From Azospirillum sp. 51_20 (GTDB lineage: Bacteria > Pseudomonadota > Alphaproteobacteria > RF32 > CAG-239), in the NCBI GenBank assembly GCA_001917175.1, contig MNTV01000022.1, forward strand, positions 1 through 64,000: a DNA stretch of 64,000 bases, read 5' to 3'. The position numbers and the translations under genes were made by a program. This document shows, in pieces, positions 37,301 through 44,702 of the stretch. The notes beneath the pieces were generated by a model that saw only the letters and a list, made by a program, of their open reading frames with translations, ran no database searches and was not told the origin of the DNA. How positions within the stretch are numbered: the stretch's first letter is position 1; each line of letters opens with the position of its first letter.

Positions 37301-38759
37301 CACGGTTCAAGGCTCTGACCCGGTTGTATTCCGCCTCGCTGACGGCGCGGGCACCGGCTTTTTCAGCATATTCGGCATAATTCTGGGTACGGCGGATGTC
37401 GGTATATTTGACCAGATTGTCAAACATTTCTTTGCTGACGGCGCGATCGCCGGCCTTTTTGGCATATTCCTCATAAGGCATGCCGGCCGCCTGACGCAGA
37501 CTTTCAAACTCTTCGCGGGTAAACGCCGCCTTTTTCTGGAATTTTTTCAACTGCCGGAATTCTTCTTCGCTGACCCGGTTTTCCTCCACTTTGTGTTTTT
37601 CACAATAAGCCTCGTAGGTGTCATAGGCCTTGACCTGATTATAGCCGTTGGCGTCAACCTTGCTTTCCGGGTTCTGTTCTTTCCAGCGTTTCAAGCCCAG
37701 TTCGGCCACGTCGTTTTTGTAAACTTCGCGGAACGCCGCATAATCTTTAAAACCCTGAAAATCGTTGTAAAGGGCACGGGCGGAAAGAACCGAACGGTAA
37801 CCCATGTATATCGGGTTGCCGGCGGCAACATAGTTGACGGCCAGACCGAACAAGGGATTTTTCTGTTCAAATTTCTGGATGCGGTCCATAACCTTGCCGA
37901 AATTATGCATGCCGCGGCTGAATTTGCTGCGTTTTTCCATAAAATCGGAAATCGGCCGAATGTTGGCCTGCGTCGTCGAAGCCAACGCCATCTTTTGCGT
38001 GGCCTCGCTCGGATTGATGGACAGCATTTTGAAGATTTCTTTTTCGCTTTTGCCGGCGCGGACGGCTTCGTCTATTTTGAAAATACGGCTGAGGTGCGTT
38101 TCCGCCTTAATCGAATTATATTTGTCGCCGACCGACAGCGCATAGAGAGAATTGTAATATTCCACCTTGATGCGGGCGCTTTCTTCGGCGCGGGCGCTGC
38201 TCAGGTTTTCCAGGGTAATATCTTCGTTTGATGACGCCAGACGGCGGCAGGCGCTCAAGTTCAGCGTTTCTTCAAGCGACTTGTTTTCGGAATTGTCAAA
38301 TTCAAAGGCGCTGCCCTGCCAGGCGGGACTTTCCCGATAAGCTTTTCCTTCTTCGCCGTTCAGCAGATCGTAGGCTTTGTCGAAACGGGCGGCTTCGACT
38401 TCCGGTACGGGAGCGTAAAACTCTTCCCAGCGGAAAGGATCGGAAACGGCAGCCAACGTTTCCGAAGAAGCGGCCGCTTCTTCGCTGCCGGAGGCAGCGA
38501 CGTCGTCATCGGCCACGGCGCCGTCTTCTTCAGAACCGGCACCGGCAATCTCTTCGTCAACAGCATTGTCAAGCGCCGTGACGGCATCCTTTCTTTCACT
38601 GTAACGGGCAGAATACCTGCTCACGAAAGCCTCGTCCTTACTCAACTCCGCCAAAGATTTTCCCGTTCTTTGCGCATATGCCTCCATTTCTTGATAAAGC
38701 TCGGGCATATTCTCTTTTATTTCTTCCAAAAGGCTGCTGAAATCCGCATTTTCTGCCAT
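34338..38759 (-). CDS. Giant repeat-containing protein of unknown function (1473 aa)
   Basis: No signal peptide. Residues 70-130 are acidic/Ala-Ser rich; 130-500 are helical and charged with a duplicated VSKEMFDNLVKYTDIRR / VSEAEYNRVR type segment (AKKAGDRAVS and EKAGARAVS). Two hydrophobic stretches at about 505-530 and 573-598 could span a membrane. After about 600 the chain is Gln/Asn/Glu rich. Two homologous modules near 1161-1268 and 1370-1453 share VAVD, a Tyr-x2-hydrophobic helix, and a GL-x-R-x-NG end; a shorter relative lies earlier (YQDLLTRQANGEQLDAGALK). GGAG and a near-consensus promoter precede it. Not recognised; a secreted effector or large surface/cytoskeletal protein are guesses. 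Confidence 0.75.
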   Translation of the reverse strand: MAENADFSSLLEEIKENMPELYQEMEAYAQRTGKSLAELSKDEAFVSRYSARYSERKDAVTALDNAVDEEIAGAGSEEDGAVADDDVAASGSEEAAASSETLAAVSDPFRWEEFYAPVPEVEAARFDKAYDLLNGEEGKAYRESPAWQGSAFEFDNSENKSLEETLNLSACRRLASSNEDITLENLSSARAEESARIKVEYYNSLYALSVGDKYNSIKAETHLSRIFKIDEAVRAGKSEKEIFKMLSINPSEATQKMALASTTQANIRPISDFMEKRSKFSRGMHNFGKVMDRIQKFEQKNPLFGLAVNYVAAGNPIYMGYRSVLSARALYNDFQGFKDYAAFREVYKNDVAELGLKRWKEQNPESKVDANGYNQVKAYDTYEAYCEKHKVEENRVSEEEFRQLKKFQKKAAFTREEFESLRQAAGMPYEEYAKKAGDRAVSKEMFDNLVKYTDIRRTQNYAEYAEKAGARAVSEAEYNRVRALNRALNKVSVGQALKDKTTRKAMMAHSVIFVRSLPVVGQGYALGMAVKNMVSKSYWQGVKAKAQGTGHAVKTLWSKKGRDKEAWKELYSNAGGLVAEAAGAWMLAGGVSSVAAGYDGTGTTIDYAPGENARTTADNTQTLADVQTAAPVTESPSLWTRFQGFMGYGSQEVQADAAVADSTVLNAAARADSLQTELQADTLQNVQHPDALRVKEAPVLNFQQDWTRPDFVNAADSADVQVPYALGEHESDVRNDGDQVLVEPRETAVKLNDVQKTNLNALFEQYPRAASIILEGNDNPAVDDVTKGTFTMEGEGDLYKSGVISSAQLKEMMAEGKFTPAQLESLSRFADANFENGKMNAELSEQLYGSDGEVKEEVQTRNTGGDGENKEDGQKEKQHTDEENNGGGQERGSDIRFYSFDKDGNIIYSAESLQDLNGLNPDQMDARAYQDLLTRQANGEQLDAGALKFLESYKESHPDLQQRTENGNEGKRTENGNEGENTETVLNDREQTEQLSGIALTRHDFESGKGYEMLGSGEISGKKVDVFFGYDENDMQVVAQYAIHDGEDRSTVIKTQLGDDGRPYTLVTEIDGDKTTTREVDNAQEVLRKVLAGNEKQTGRETEGLEESRNLTNEGESGEEKEVQTHTDKVRSSTFRGRYWLEADANGENPQLRFRMGDPSQIAVDRELVAAFQNTVDGSGSSYTALGGRLTADNFGAENRDNPNASGIMVKCENLARTIALNEAVYQDMEHRLANGEELSELDMKWRQKYEHDLEGIGLSRENGRLVYEPEHVSSQTTDLRQEEVNRDNQGGSRRVYQLNENGNDGQNGGENTEIGQTEKQERERENESVNTDGLLHASEVNGYTQLEGKGIKIAYTLTDDGGVRYANNATVAVDKNVLQAIRSQYDNPTPKESGESLNMARDITKGEVIYDYLQQESGNRELTDAENSFMQKHNQTLERVGLVRDNGGEIVKKDAYEGQPRAFVKRGREYGC

Positions 38760-38797
38760 AATAAGTCTCCGTCAAAATAAAGCCGTATTCGGTTTTA

Positions 38798-38826
38798 ATA
38801 ATACATTAAAGTTTAAATTTAGTCAA
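38798..38826 (-). promoter_or_regulatory. Promoter of the giant-protein gene
   Basis: On the minus strand, TTGACT (38821-38826), 17-base spacer, TATTAT (38798-38803), about 38 bases before the ATG. Confidence 0.6.
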
Positions 38827-38870
38827 CGCGTTTTGTCACAAAAGACGTTTTTTGTCAAAAAAATGACCGC

Positions 38871-38898
38871 TGGACATCCGGGGGTTTTGAGCTATATT
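38871..38898 (+). promoter_or_regulatory. Promoter of the LD-carboxypeptidase gene
   Basis: TGGACA (38871-38876), 16-base spacer, TATATT (38893-38898), about 38 bases before the ATG at 38937. It is divergent from the giant-gene promoter. Confidence 0.5.
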
Positions 38899-38936
38899 AT
38901 TTTCGGTTTATCTGAATTAACGAAGGAGTATCCGTT

Positions 38937-39920
38937 ATGCAAAAAATCATTCCCGCTCGTCTGCGTCCGGGCGACGAAATTAGGGTTATCGCCCCCGCGT
39001 CGGGCATCAAAATCATCGGCCGCGAGTGCCGGGAAATCGCCCGCCGGCGGTTTGAGGAAATGGGGCTTGCCGTTTCTTACGGCACCAACGCCGTCGACGA
39101 AAACTGGGACGCCGGCGGCTCAACAACGGTCGAAAAAAGAACCGCCGACATTGCCGAAGCTTTCGCCGATCCGAAAGTCAAAGCGGTATTCACCATGATC
39201 GGCGGCAACAACTCCAACCAGCTGCTTGACTTCGTCGACTATCGGCTGATTGCCGAAAACCCGAAAATCTTCTGCGGTTTTTCCGACATTACCGCGCTTT
39301 TAAACGCCGTTTACGCCAAAACCGGACTCGTCACCTTTTCCGGCCCGCACTTCAGTTCGCTCGGGATGCTTAAAGGCATAGACTACACTTTGCAAAATAT
39401 GAAAAAAATGCTGTTTGAAGACGGCGCGGGCGAAATTCGTCCGTCCGCCGAATGGAGCGACGATCTGTGGTTTATCGACCAGGAAAACCGGCAGTTTATC
39501 GCCAACGAGGGCTGGTGGCAGCTGCAGCCGGGCAAGGCGGAAGGCACACTTGTCGGCGGCAACCTCGGCACTTTCATTCTGCTCAACGGCACTTCCTACC
39601 GGCCGGCCTTTGCCGCAGACACGGTTTTGTTCATTGAAGACACCGGCAATGCGGATATCGCCGATTTTACCCGCAATTTCCAATCGCTGCTGCAACAACC
39701 CGACTTTAAAAACGTCAAGGCGGTTTTAATCGGCCGTTTTCAGAAAAAATCCGCGGTCACCCGCGAACAGCTGGCGTTTATGATTGAGCGTTTCCGTCCT
39801 TATCTTGAGGGAAAGCCCGTCATTGCCAACATGGATTTCGGCCACTCGACTCCGCTTCTCACCATCCCCGTCGGCGGCACCGCAGTCATCGACGAAGGCA
39901 AGGTGCGGTTTTCCCTGTAG
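38937..39920 (+). CDS. S66 peptidase (LD-carboxypeptidase / MccF-like)
   Basis: 327 residues. LRPGDEIRVIAPASG at the start is the S66 hallmark; the nucleophile-elbow region reads TMIGGNNSNQLLDFVDY, as in the MccF-like branch where Asn-Ser replaces the Gly-Tyr-Gly-Ser/Ala of LdcA; FCGFSDITALLNAV and GGNLGTFILLNGT contain further conserved parts, and the catalytic Glu and His are expected in LFIEDTG and DFGHSTPLLTIPVG. Cytoplasmic LdcA trims tetrapeptides in wall recycling, while MccF cleaves microcin-type aminoacyl nucleotides; sequence favours the MccF-like group. AAGGAG precedes the ATG. Confidence 0.85.
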   Translation: MQKIIPARLRPGDEIRVIAPASGIKIIGRECREIARRRFEEMGLAVSYGTNAVDENWDAGGSTTVEKRTADIAEAFADPKVKAVFTMIGGNNSNQLLDFVDYRLIAENPKIFCGFSDITALLNAVYAKTGLVTFSGPHFSSLGMLKGIDYTLQNMKKMLFEDGAGEIRPSAEWSDDLWFIDQENRQFIANEGWWQLQPGKAEGTLVGGNLGTFILLNGTSYRPAFAADTVLFIEDTGNADIADFTRNFQSLLQQPDFKNVKAVLIGRFQKKSAVTREQLAFMIERFRPYLEGKPVIANMDFGHSTPLLTIPVGGTAVIDEGKVRFSL

Positions 39921-39951
39921 CTTCGGAACATTTTTCCGCATCGGCAAAAGA

Positions 39952-39969
39952 GCCGGGACAAAACCCGGC
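39952..39969. terminator. Hairpin terminator between convergent genes
   Basis: GCCGGG (39952-39957) pairs with CCCGGC (39964-39969), flanked by AAAAGA on one side and CCTTTATTTTT on the other. Confidence 0.75.
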
Positions 39970-39979
39970 CCTTTATTTT

Positions 39980-40336
39980 TTACCAATAATAGCGGTGATG
40001 GCGGTAACGGCGGTGGCGTCCGTGGCGGTAACCGCTGTTCCAGATGAGGGCGCCCGCCGCCGCGCCGGCGCCGACCGCCAGAACCGGGCTGCCGTAAAAC
40101 CGGGGCGCGGGCAGGTGCCGGTGATAAAGCTCGTCTTCCCCGGCCTGCGGATTAACGATCACCCGGCTGACTGCCGGCGCATAAGTGACGACAGAAGGCG
40201 TATAAGTGACGTTGGCCGTAACATTGCCCGACGTCGTGGTCGTCGTGGTGGTGGTTGTGGTGGTTACAACCGTTTCCGCGCGGGCGGAAAACGCCGTCAA
40301 CACACCGCAAAACAAAAATGCCGCAAAATTTTTCAT
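39980..40336 (-). CDS. Small exported protein with a poly-Thr run
   Basis: 118 residues from the ATG at 40336 (GGGGA upstream). Signal peptide MKNFAAFLFCGVLTAFSARA, then ETVVTTTTTTTTTTTSG, a run of eleven threonines encoded by mixed ACC/ACG/ACA/ACT codons, a short beta-rich middle, a Gly/Ala hydrophobic stretch (VLAVGAGAAAGALIW) and a very basic His/Arg/Tyr tail (HRRYRHHRYYW). Such small His/Arg/Tyr-tailed proteins occur in alphaproteobacteria without known function. The hydrophobic stretch may anchor it in the membrane. Confidence 0.65.
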   Translation of the reverse strand: MKNFAAFLFCGVLTAFSARAETVVTTTTTTTTTTTSGNVTANVTYTPSVVTYAPAVSRVIVNPQAGEDELYHRHLPAPRFYGSPVLAVGAGAAAGALIWNSGYRHGRHRRYRHHRYYW

Positions 40337-40402
40337 GACAGTCCCCGAACGGTTAAACATGCAATTATTATAAACGGCTTCCGGGCAAAAAGCAACCTCC
40401 GA

Positions 40403-40954
40403 TTATGACAAATGCTCGTATAAGACCTTTACCCCGAGTAAAATCAGCACACAGCCGGCGGCAATTTGCAGGCAGGCCGTCGGCAGCCGGCAAAACACCC
40501 GGCTGAAATAAAATCCGGCAACGGTACAGACAAAACAGACCGCACCGATGAGCGCGGCAGCGGCAACAATGCCGACGTTCATAAAATACAGGCTGATTCC
40601 GGCCACGCAGGCGTCGATACTGGTAGCCACGGCAACAACCGAGAGCAGTTTGAGCGAAAGCTTCGGACTGCGCTTTTCGCACTCTTCCCCGCCCAAAGCG
40701 CCGCGGATGACGTTCAGCCCGAGCAGCAGAAACACGACAAAGGCGATCCAATGGTCAAAAGCCTCAATGTAACGATGGACGGAATCGGTTGCCAGCCAGC
40801 CGAGAAGCGGCATTACAAACTGCCCGGCGCCGGTTGCGGCTCCCAGTTTTGCCGCCGAGGAGGCGACATCCTTTTTAATCACCAGTCCGTACGAAAAAGC
40901 GACGGCAAAAGCGTCGACCGACAGGGCCAACGCCAACAAAAAAACACTAAACAT
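40403..40954 (-). CDS. mntP: Manganese efflux pump MntP
   Basis: 183 residues from the ATG at 40954 (AGGGA upstream; an in-frame TTG lies 21 bases earlier). Six membrane helices in two related halves; the conserved aspartates of the MntP family stand in ALSVDAFAVAF and ATSIDACVAG. It exports Mn2+ from the cytoplasm. No yybP-ykoY-type leader is evident in the 75 bases between it and the cold-shock gene. Confidence 0.88.
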   Translation of the reverse strand: MFSVFLLALALSVDAFAVAFSYGLVIKKDVASSAAKLGAATGAGQFVMPLLGWLATDSVHRYIEAFDHWIAFVVFLLLGLNVIRGALGGEECEKRSPKLSLKLLSVVAVATSIDACVAGISLYFMNVGIVAAAALIGAVCFVCTVAGFYFSRVFCRLPTACLQIAAGCVLILLGVKVLYEHLS

Positions 40955-41029
40955 GCCGTTTATCCCTGAAAACAAGACAAAAACAATGTTTAGTGCTTTT
41001 AAATTAAAAAGAAAATTTAATCAACAAAA

Positions 41030-41242
41030 TTAATTCTTTAAAATACTCAGATTATGCGCTTCCGGACGGCCGGCGCGATCGGGCACGATGTCGAAAGACA
41101 GTTCCTGACCTTCCGTGATCTTATCCAGACCAGATTTCTGAATCGCCGTGATATGAACGAAAATATCCTTTTCGTTTTCCGGGGTTTTGATGAATCCGTA
41201 ACCTTTTTTGTTATTAAACCATTTAACTGTTCCACTTAGCAT
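41030..41242 (-). CDS. Cold-shock-domain protein
   Basis: 70 residues, a single OB-fold. RNA-binding motifs KGYGFI (RNP1) and DIFVHITAI (RNP2) are intact; the second is usually VFVHxSAI. AAGGAAC precedes the ATG. The AT-rich 100-base leader could hold the folded cold-responsive region known for csp mRNAs, but I see no specific match. RNA chaperone role is family knowledge. Confidence 0.92.
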   Translation of the reverse strand: MLSGTVKWFNNKKGYGFIKTPENEKDIFVHITAIQKSGLDKITEGQELSFDIVPDRAGRPEAHNLSILKN

Positions 41243-41347
41243 GTTAGTTCCTTTTTTGACGATAATTAAAACCTATCTGACAACACATTTGTTTCAGACG
41301 ATTTGCATATATGCACAAAAAAGCGCTTTTCAAGCGGAACAAAAAAT

Positions 41348-42607
41348 TTATTTTAAGTTAATAATCTTTTCGGCCAGTTTCCGCGCTTCGGCAACGATTT
41401 CCGCTTCGCCCTCGACACGGCGGTCTTCCATCACCAGCCGGCCGTTGCAAATGACGTCGGCAATCGAGGAACTGTCGGCCGCATAAACCAGATCCGACAC
41501 CAGATTGTAGGCCGGCACCATAAACGGATTGTTCAGATCGACCAGCAGGCAGTCGGCCGACGCACCTTCCCGGATTTCCCCGGCATTGAGCCTGAACGCT
41601 GCCGCGCCGTTTGACGTCGCCGCGCGGAAAACGTCGGCAGCCTTGCCGGCAACGGCGGAATCGGCCTGGCATTTGGCCGCCAGCGACGCAAATTTAACGC
41701 TTTCGATCATGCTGAGGTTATTGTTGGAGGAAGCGCCGTCGGTGCCGATCGTCACTTTTCCCGGCAGGCGGTGATAAAGGTCTTCAAAAGCAAACAGACC
41801 GGAATTGAGCTTGAGGTTTGAAACCGGATTGTGCGAAAGGAAACTGCCGCGCTCACCGATGATCTCAACGTCACGCCGGTTTAAGTGCACGGCATGGGCC
41901 AGCGTCGTCCGCGGCGTCAGGAGACCGAAAGAATCGAGCCGTTCGGTCGGCGTCACTCCGTATTTTTCCAGACATTCGGCATTTTCGCCCGCGGTTTCGC
42001 TCAGATGAATCTGCATGGTCAGGCCGTTTTCTTCCGCGGTGCGGGCGGCAAACGCCAGCAGTTCGGAAGAAACGGTATAGACCGCATGGCAGGAAAGCCC
42101 TTTGACAATTCTTTCCGGGCAGGGGTTGTCGGCCGCCAGAAAACGTTCGGTCGTGGCCATTTTGCTTTTCGTCTGTTCAGGATCGAACATGTCCATTTCC
42201 ACCAGCGACACCGCGGCGCGAATCCCCATTTCCTTTACCGCCCGCATGGTTTCTTCACCGTAAAAATACATGTCGGCGAAAAAGACGGTGCCCGATTTGA
42301 TCATTTCCAATATGGCCAGACGGCTGGCAACATAAACGTCGTCCGGGGTCAGCCGGGCTTCAACCGGCCAGATGTCTTCCCGCAGCCAGGCAAACAGCGG
42401 CTTGTCGTCGCCGTAACCGCGGAGAATCGACATTGCCGCATGACAGTGGGTGTTGTAAAAGGCGGGGACGATCGCCTTGTCCGAGCCGTCGATGAGCTTG
42501 TCCGCCGGCGCTTCTGTATCCGGCGCGATTTTTTCAAAGCGGCCGTCTTTGATCAAAACGTCGACCCGCCGGTTTTGGTGCAAAACATTCTTAATTAAAA
42601 TTGACAT
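41348..42607 (-). CDS. MTA/SAH-type deaminase (amidohydrolase)
   Basis: 419 residues from the ATG at 42607. Amidohydrolase metal site: NTHCHAAM (two His), QIHLSET, TLAHAVHL and the catalytic Asp in GTDGASSNNNLSM, the last being the signature of 5-methylthioadenosine/S-adenosylhomocysteine deaminases and related guanine/atrazine-type hydrolases. The C-terminal beta sandwich ends VICNGRLVMEDRRV. It likely deaminates an adenine nucleoside in methyl-group salvage; substrate is inferred from family only. Divergent from slyX with 59 bases between. Confidence 0.85.
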   Translation of the reverse strand: MSILIKNVLHQNRRVDVLIKDGRFEKIAPDTEAPADKLIDGSDKAIVPAFYNTHCHAAMSILRGYGDDKPLFAWLREDIWPVEARLTPDDVYVASRLAILEMIKSGTVFFADMYFYGEETMRAVKEMGIRAAVSLVEMDMFDPEQTKSKMATTERFLAADNPCPERIVKGLSCHAVYTVSSELLAFAARTAEENGLTMQIHLSETAGENAECLEKYGVTPTERLDSFGLLTPRTTLAHAVHLNRRDVEIIGERGSFLSHNPVSNLKLNSGLFAFEDLYHRLPGKVTIGTDGASSNNNLSMIESVKFASLAAKCQADSAVAGKAADVFRAATSNGAAAFRLNAGEIREGASADCLLVDLNNPFMVPAYNLVSDLVYAADSSSIADVICNGRLVMEDRRVEGEAEIVAEARKLAEKIINLK

Positions 42608-42666
42608 CGGCAAATCCTGAACTTATGTTAAAAAGACAAGCTTAATTTAGAACAGAACGATTAATT

Positions 42667-42876
42667 ATGGAAGAGCAAATTTTGGAAGAACGCCTGATCG
42701 AGATCGAAAGCGCCATTGCCATTCAGGAAAAAACGATCGACGAACTCAACCAGGTGGTGATCGAACAGGGACGGCAGATCGACCGGCTGATCAAACAGAA
42801 CCTTTATCTGGCGGAACTGCTGAAAAACGAAACGGTAAAGCCGCAGAGCGAGGAAACGCCGCCGCCGCATTACTGA
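42667..42876 (+). CDS. slyX: SlyX-family coiled-coil protein
   Basis: 69 residues, almost entirely a heptad-patterned helix (LIEIESAIAIQEKTIDELNQ, VVIEQGRQIDRLIKQ) followed by a short proline-rich tail ending PPPHY, which is diagnostic of SlyX. Function is unknown in any organism. It precedes the flavin reductase gene by 65 bases, which contain that gene's ribosome site. Confidence 0.9.
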   Translation: MEEQILEERLIEIESAIAIQEKTIDELNQVVIEQGRQIDRLIKQNLYLAELLKNETVKPQSEETPPPHY

Positions 42877-42941
42877 CCGAAGCCCCTTGCATCGGCCCCA
42901 AAACGCGTTTATATTATCCTGCAACAAGGAGAAACGGCAAA

Positions 42942-43451
42942 ATGAACATCGACGCCTTATACAACCTCACCCACGGCGTGTACGTGCTCGGCGCCGACGA
43001 CGGCGGCCGGCCGGTCGGCAGCGCGGTGGACGCGGTGATGCAGGTTGCCAGCAAACCGGTGGTGCTGGCGCTTTCCTGCCACAACGGCAGTTATACCAAA
43101 AGCTGCATTGAGAAAAGCGGACGTTTCGGCTTGTCGGTTCTCGGCCGCGGGGTCGATCCTTTCGTCATCGCGAATTTCGGCTTCCGGACCAGCCGCACCG
43201 CCGACAAATGGGCAGAAGTGCCGCATTTTGTCGAAGACGGTCTGCCCTATCTGCAGAACTGCATCGCGGTAATGACCTGCCGGGTGCTCGAAAAACAGGT
43301 TTTTGAAAGCAACACCCTGTTTACCGCCGAAGTGACCGACTGCCGGAACGTCGGAAAAGACGAACCGCTGACATATTATGATTACCGCGCTTCTTTCAAA
43401 AACGAAGTTTTAAAGTTTTTACCCAACATTCTAAACAAAAAGGAGAAATAA
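42942..43451 (+). CDS. Flavin-reductase-like FMN-binding protein
   Basis: 169 residues with the flavin reductase fold: [32 protein letters not shown], and [12 protein letters not shown] in place of the usual NxxNxF/L core. The next gene, two bases downstream, is a rubredoxin. In Moorella and relatives these two domains are fused as high-molecular-weight rubredoxin (Hrb), which passes electrons to flavodiiron proteins reducing O2 or NO; here they are separate but adjacent. The partner flavodiiron protein is not in the window. AAGGAG lies upstream. Confidence 0.8.
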   Translation: MNIDALYNLTHGVYVLGADDGGRPVGSAVDAVMQVASKPVVLALSCHNGSYTKSCIEKSGRFGLSVLGRGVDPFVIANFGFRTSRTADKWAEVPHFVEDGLPYLQNCIAVMTCRVLEKQVFESNTLFTAEVTDCRNVGKDEPLTYYDYRASFKNEVLKFLPNILNKKEK

Positions 43452-43452
43452 A

Positions 43453-43590
43453 ATGGCTGACAACGAAAAACAATGGGTTTGCGTCGTTTGCGGATACGTT
43501 TATGACGGAGACACGCCGTTCGAAGAACTGCCGGACGACTGGACCTGCCCGGTCTGCGGCGTCGACAAAAGCTTTTTTGAACTGCGCTGA
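43453..43590 (+). CDS. Rubredoxin
   Basis: 45 residues: [20 protein letters not shown] followed by [20 protein letters not shown] and FFELR. The two C-x2-C pairs (VCVVCG and CPVCG) hold a single iron; YVYDG and the LPDDW turn are invariant rubredoxin features, though the usual GxPxxGI insertion is shortened. AGGAG precedes the ATG. It begins two bases after the flavin reductase stop, so the pair is translated together. Shorter than the 52-54 residues of classical rubredoxins. Confidence 0.93.
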   Translation: MADNEKQWVCVVCGYVYDGDTPFEELPDDWTCPVCGVDKSFFELR

Positions 43591-43593
43591 ACA

Positions 43594-43621
43594 AAATCCC
43601 CTCCCGCAAGGAAGGGGATTT
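43594..43621 (+). terminator. Terminator of the slyX/flavin reductase/rubredoxin run
   Basis: AAATCCCCT (43594-43602) pairs with AGGGGATTT (43613-43621), followed by ATTTTTG. Its right arm overlaps the stop codon of the convergent glycosyltransferase. Confidence 0.85.
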
Positions 43622-44702
43622 ATTTTTGCACTGCCCGCCGCCGGCGGGAAAAGAAAGGCAGCGCCCCGAACAGCAGATGATCGGAACGGCTGCCGTCCGG
43701 ACGGGTTTTGATCCGGTACAGCAAAACGCCGCAAAAATAAACGTTAAGCTGCCGGCAGCGGTCGAAGTCCTTTTGTTTCAGCCATTGCCAAAACGTCAGC
43801 AGTTTTCCCGCTTCCCCCGCCGGCAGCGGCGCCCGGGCAAAGTCTTCCTTTTTCAGCTGCAAAAGTTTCAGCCGGCGGCAGATCCTGCCGTAGAAAATGC
43901 GCTGATCGGCAGGCGGAAGCTGCCGCAGATACCAGTCAAAGCTTTTCAGGTACCAGAAAAAAGCGCATTTGACCAGCGGCGAACGCAGCCGCCTTTTTTT
44001 CCTCTCACGGCAGAAAAAGTCAAAATCCTTTACCCAGTCAAACACTTTGGCGTCTTTGGTGCCGGTGGTGCTGCCCGGATGACGGCGGTAGCAGTAGACG
44101 TTGTGCACGAACGATACCCGCGTCGCCAGAATGCCGACCAGGCATCCCCAGGAATTATCTTCGTAAAAGCAGCGTTCGGCAAAACGCAGCCGGTTTTGGC
44201 GCAAAAACGCCGTTTTGTACAAACGACCGCAGACGGGGGCGAAAACGGCAAAAAACTTTTCTGCCGGAATTCCGTTTTGCCAGCCGGCCCAGCCTTCAAA
44301 ATTCATATAATCGCGACCGAGGCTGCCGCCGTTTTCATCATACAGGCGGGTGCCGGTGAGAACGATGTCGGCGTCGTCTGCCGCCGCCCGGCGGCAAAGA
44401 ACTTCCAGAGCGTCGTTATCCAGCCAGTCGTCGGAATCGACAAACATTACGTAACGGCCGGCGGCAATTTCCAACCCCCGGTTGCGGGCGGCGCCCTGAC
44501 GGGCGTTGCGCTGGGTCAGCACTTTCACCCTGCCGTCCCGTTTTTCATACCGGCGGAGAATTTGCAGACTGTCGTCGGTCGAGCCGTCGTCAACGCAGAT
44601 TATCTCCGTATCGGCAAAAGTCTGGTCAAGAACACTGTCGAGGCAGGCGGACAGAAAACGGGCAGTGTTGTAAACGGGAATGATAACGGAAATTTCGGGC
44701 AT
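43620..44702 (-). CDS. Family 2 glycosyltransferase
   Basis: 360 residues from the ATG at 44702. GT-A fold: PEISVIIPVYNTARFLSACL, VDDGSTDDSLQIL, GAARNRGLEIAAGRYVMFVDSDDWLD with the metal-binding SDD. The C-terminal part is basic and ends in a segment (LFGALPFFSRRRR) common to envelope-polysaccharide transferases. Its start overlaps the stop of the upstream glycosyltransferase (TGATG), so both are translated from one message. Sugar donor and acceptor unknown; lipopolysaccharide or capsule assembly is likely. Confidence 0.9.
   Translation of the reverse strand: MPEISVIIPVYNTARFLSACLDSVLDQTFADTEIICVDDGSTDDSLQILRRYEKRDGRVKVLTQRNARQGAARNRGLEIAAGRYVMFVDSDDWLDNDALEVLCRRAAADDADIVLTGTRLYDENGGSLGRDYMNFEGWAGWQNGIPAEKFFAVFAPVCGRLYKTAFLRQNRLRFAERCFYEDNSWGCLVGILATRVSFVHNVYCYRRHPGSTTGTKDAKVFDWVKDFDFFCRERKKRRLRSPLVKCAFFWYLKSFDWYLRQLPPADQRIFYGRICRRLKLLQLKKEDFARAPLPAGEAGKLLTFWQWLKQKDFDRCRQLNVYFCGVLLYRIKTRPDGSRSDHLLFGALPFFSRRRRAVQK

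Noticed and set aside
40976..41029. Manganese riboswitch before mntP
   Set aside because: The gap is too short and AT-rich, without the conserved yybP-ykoY loops.
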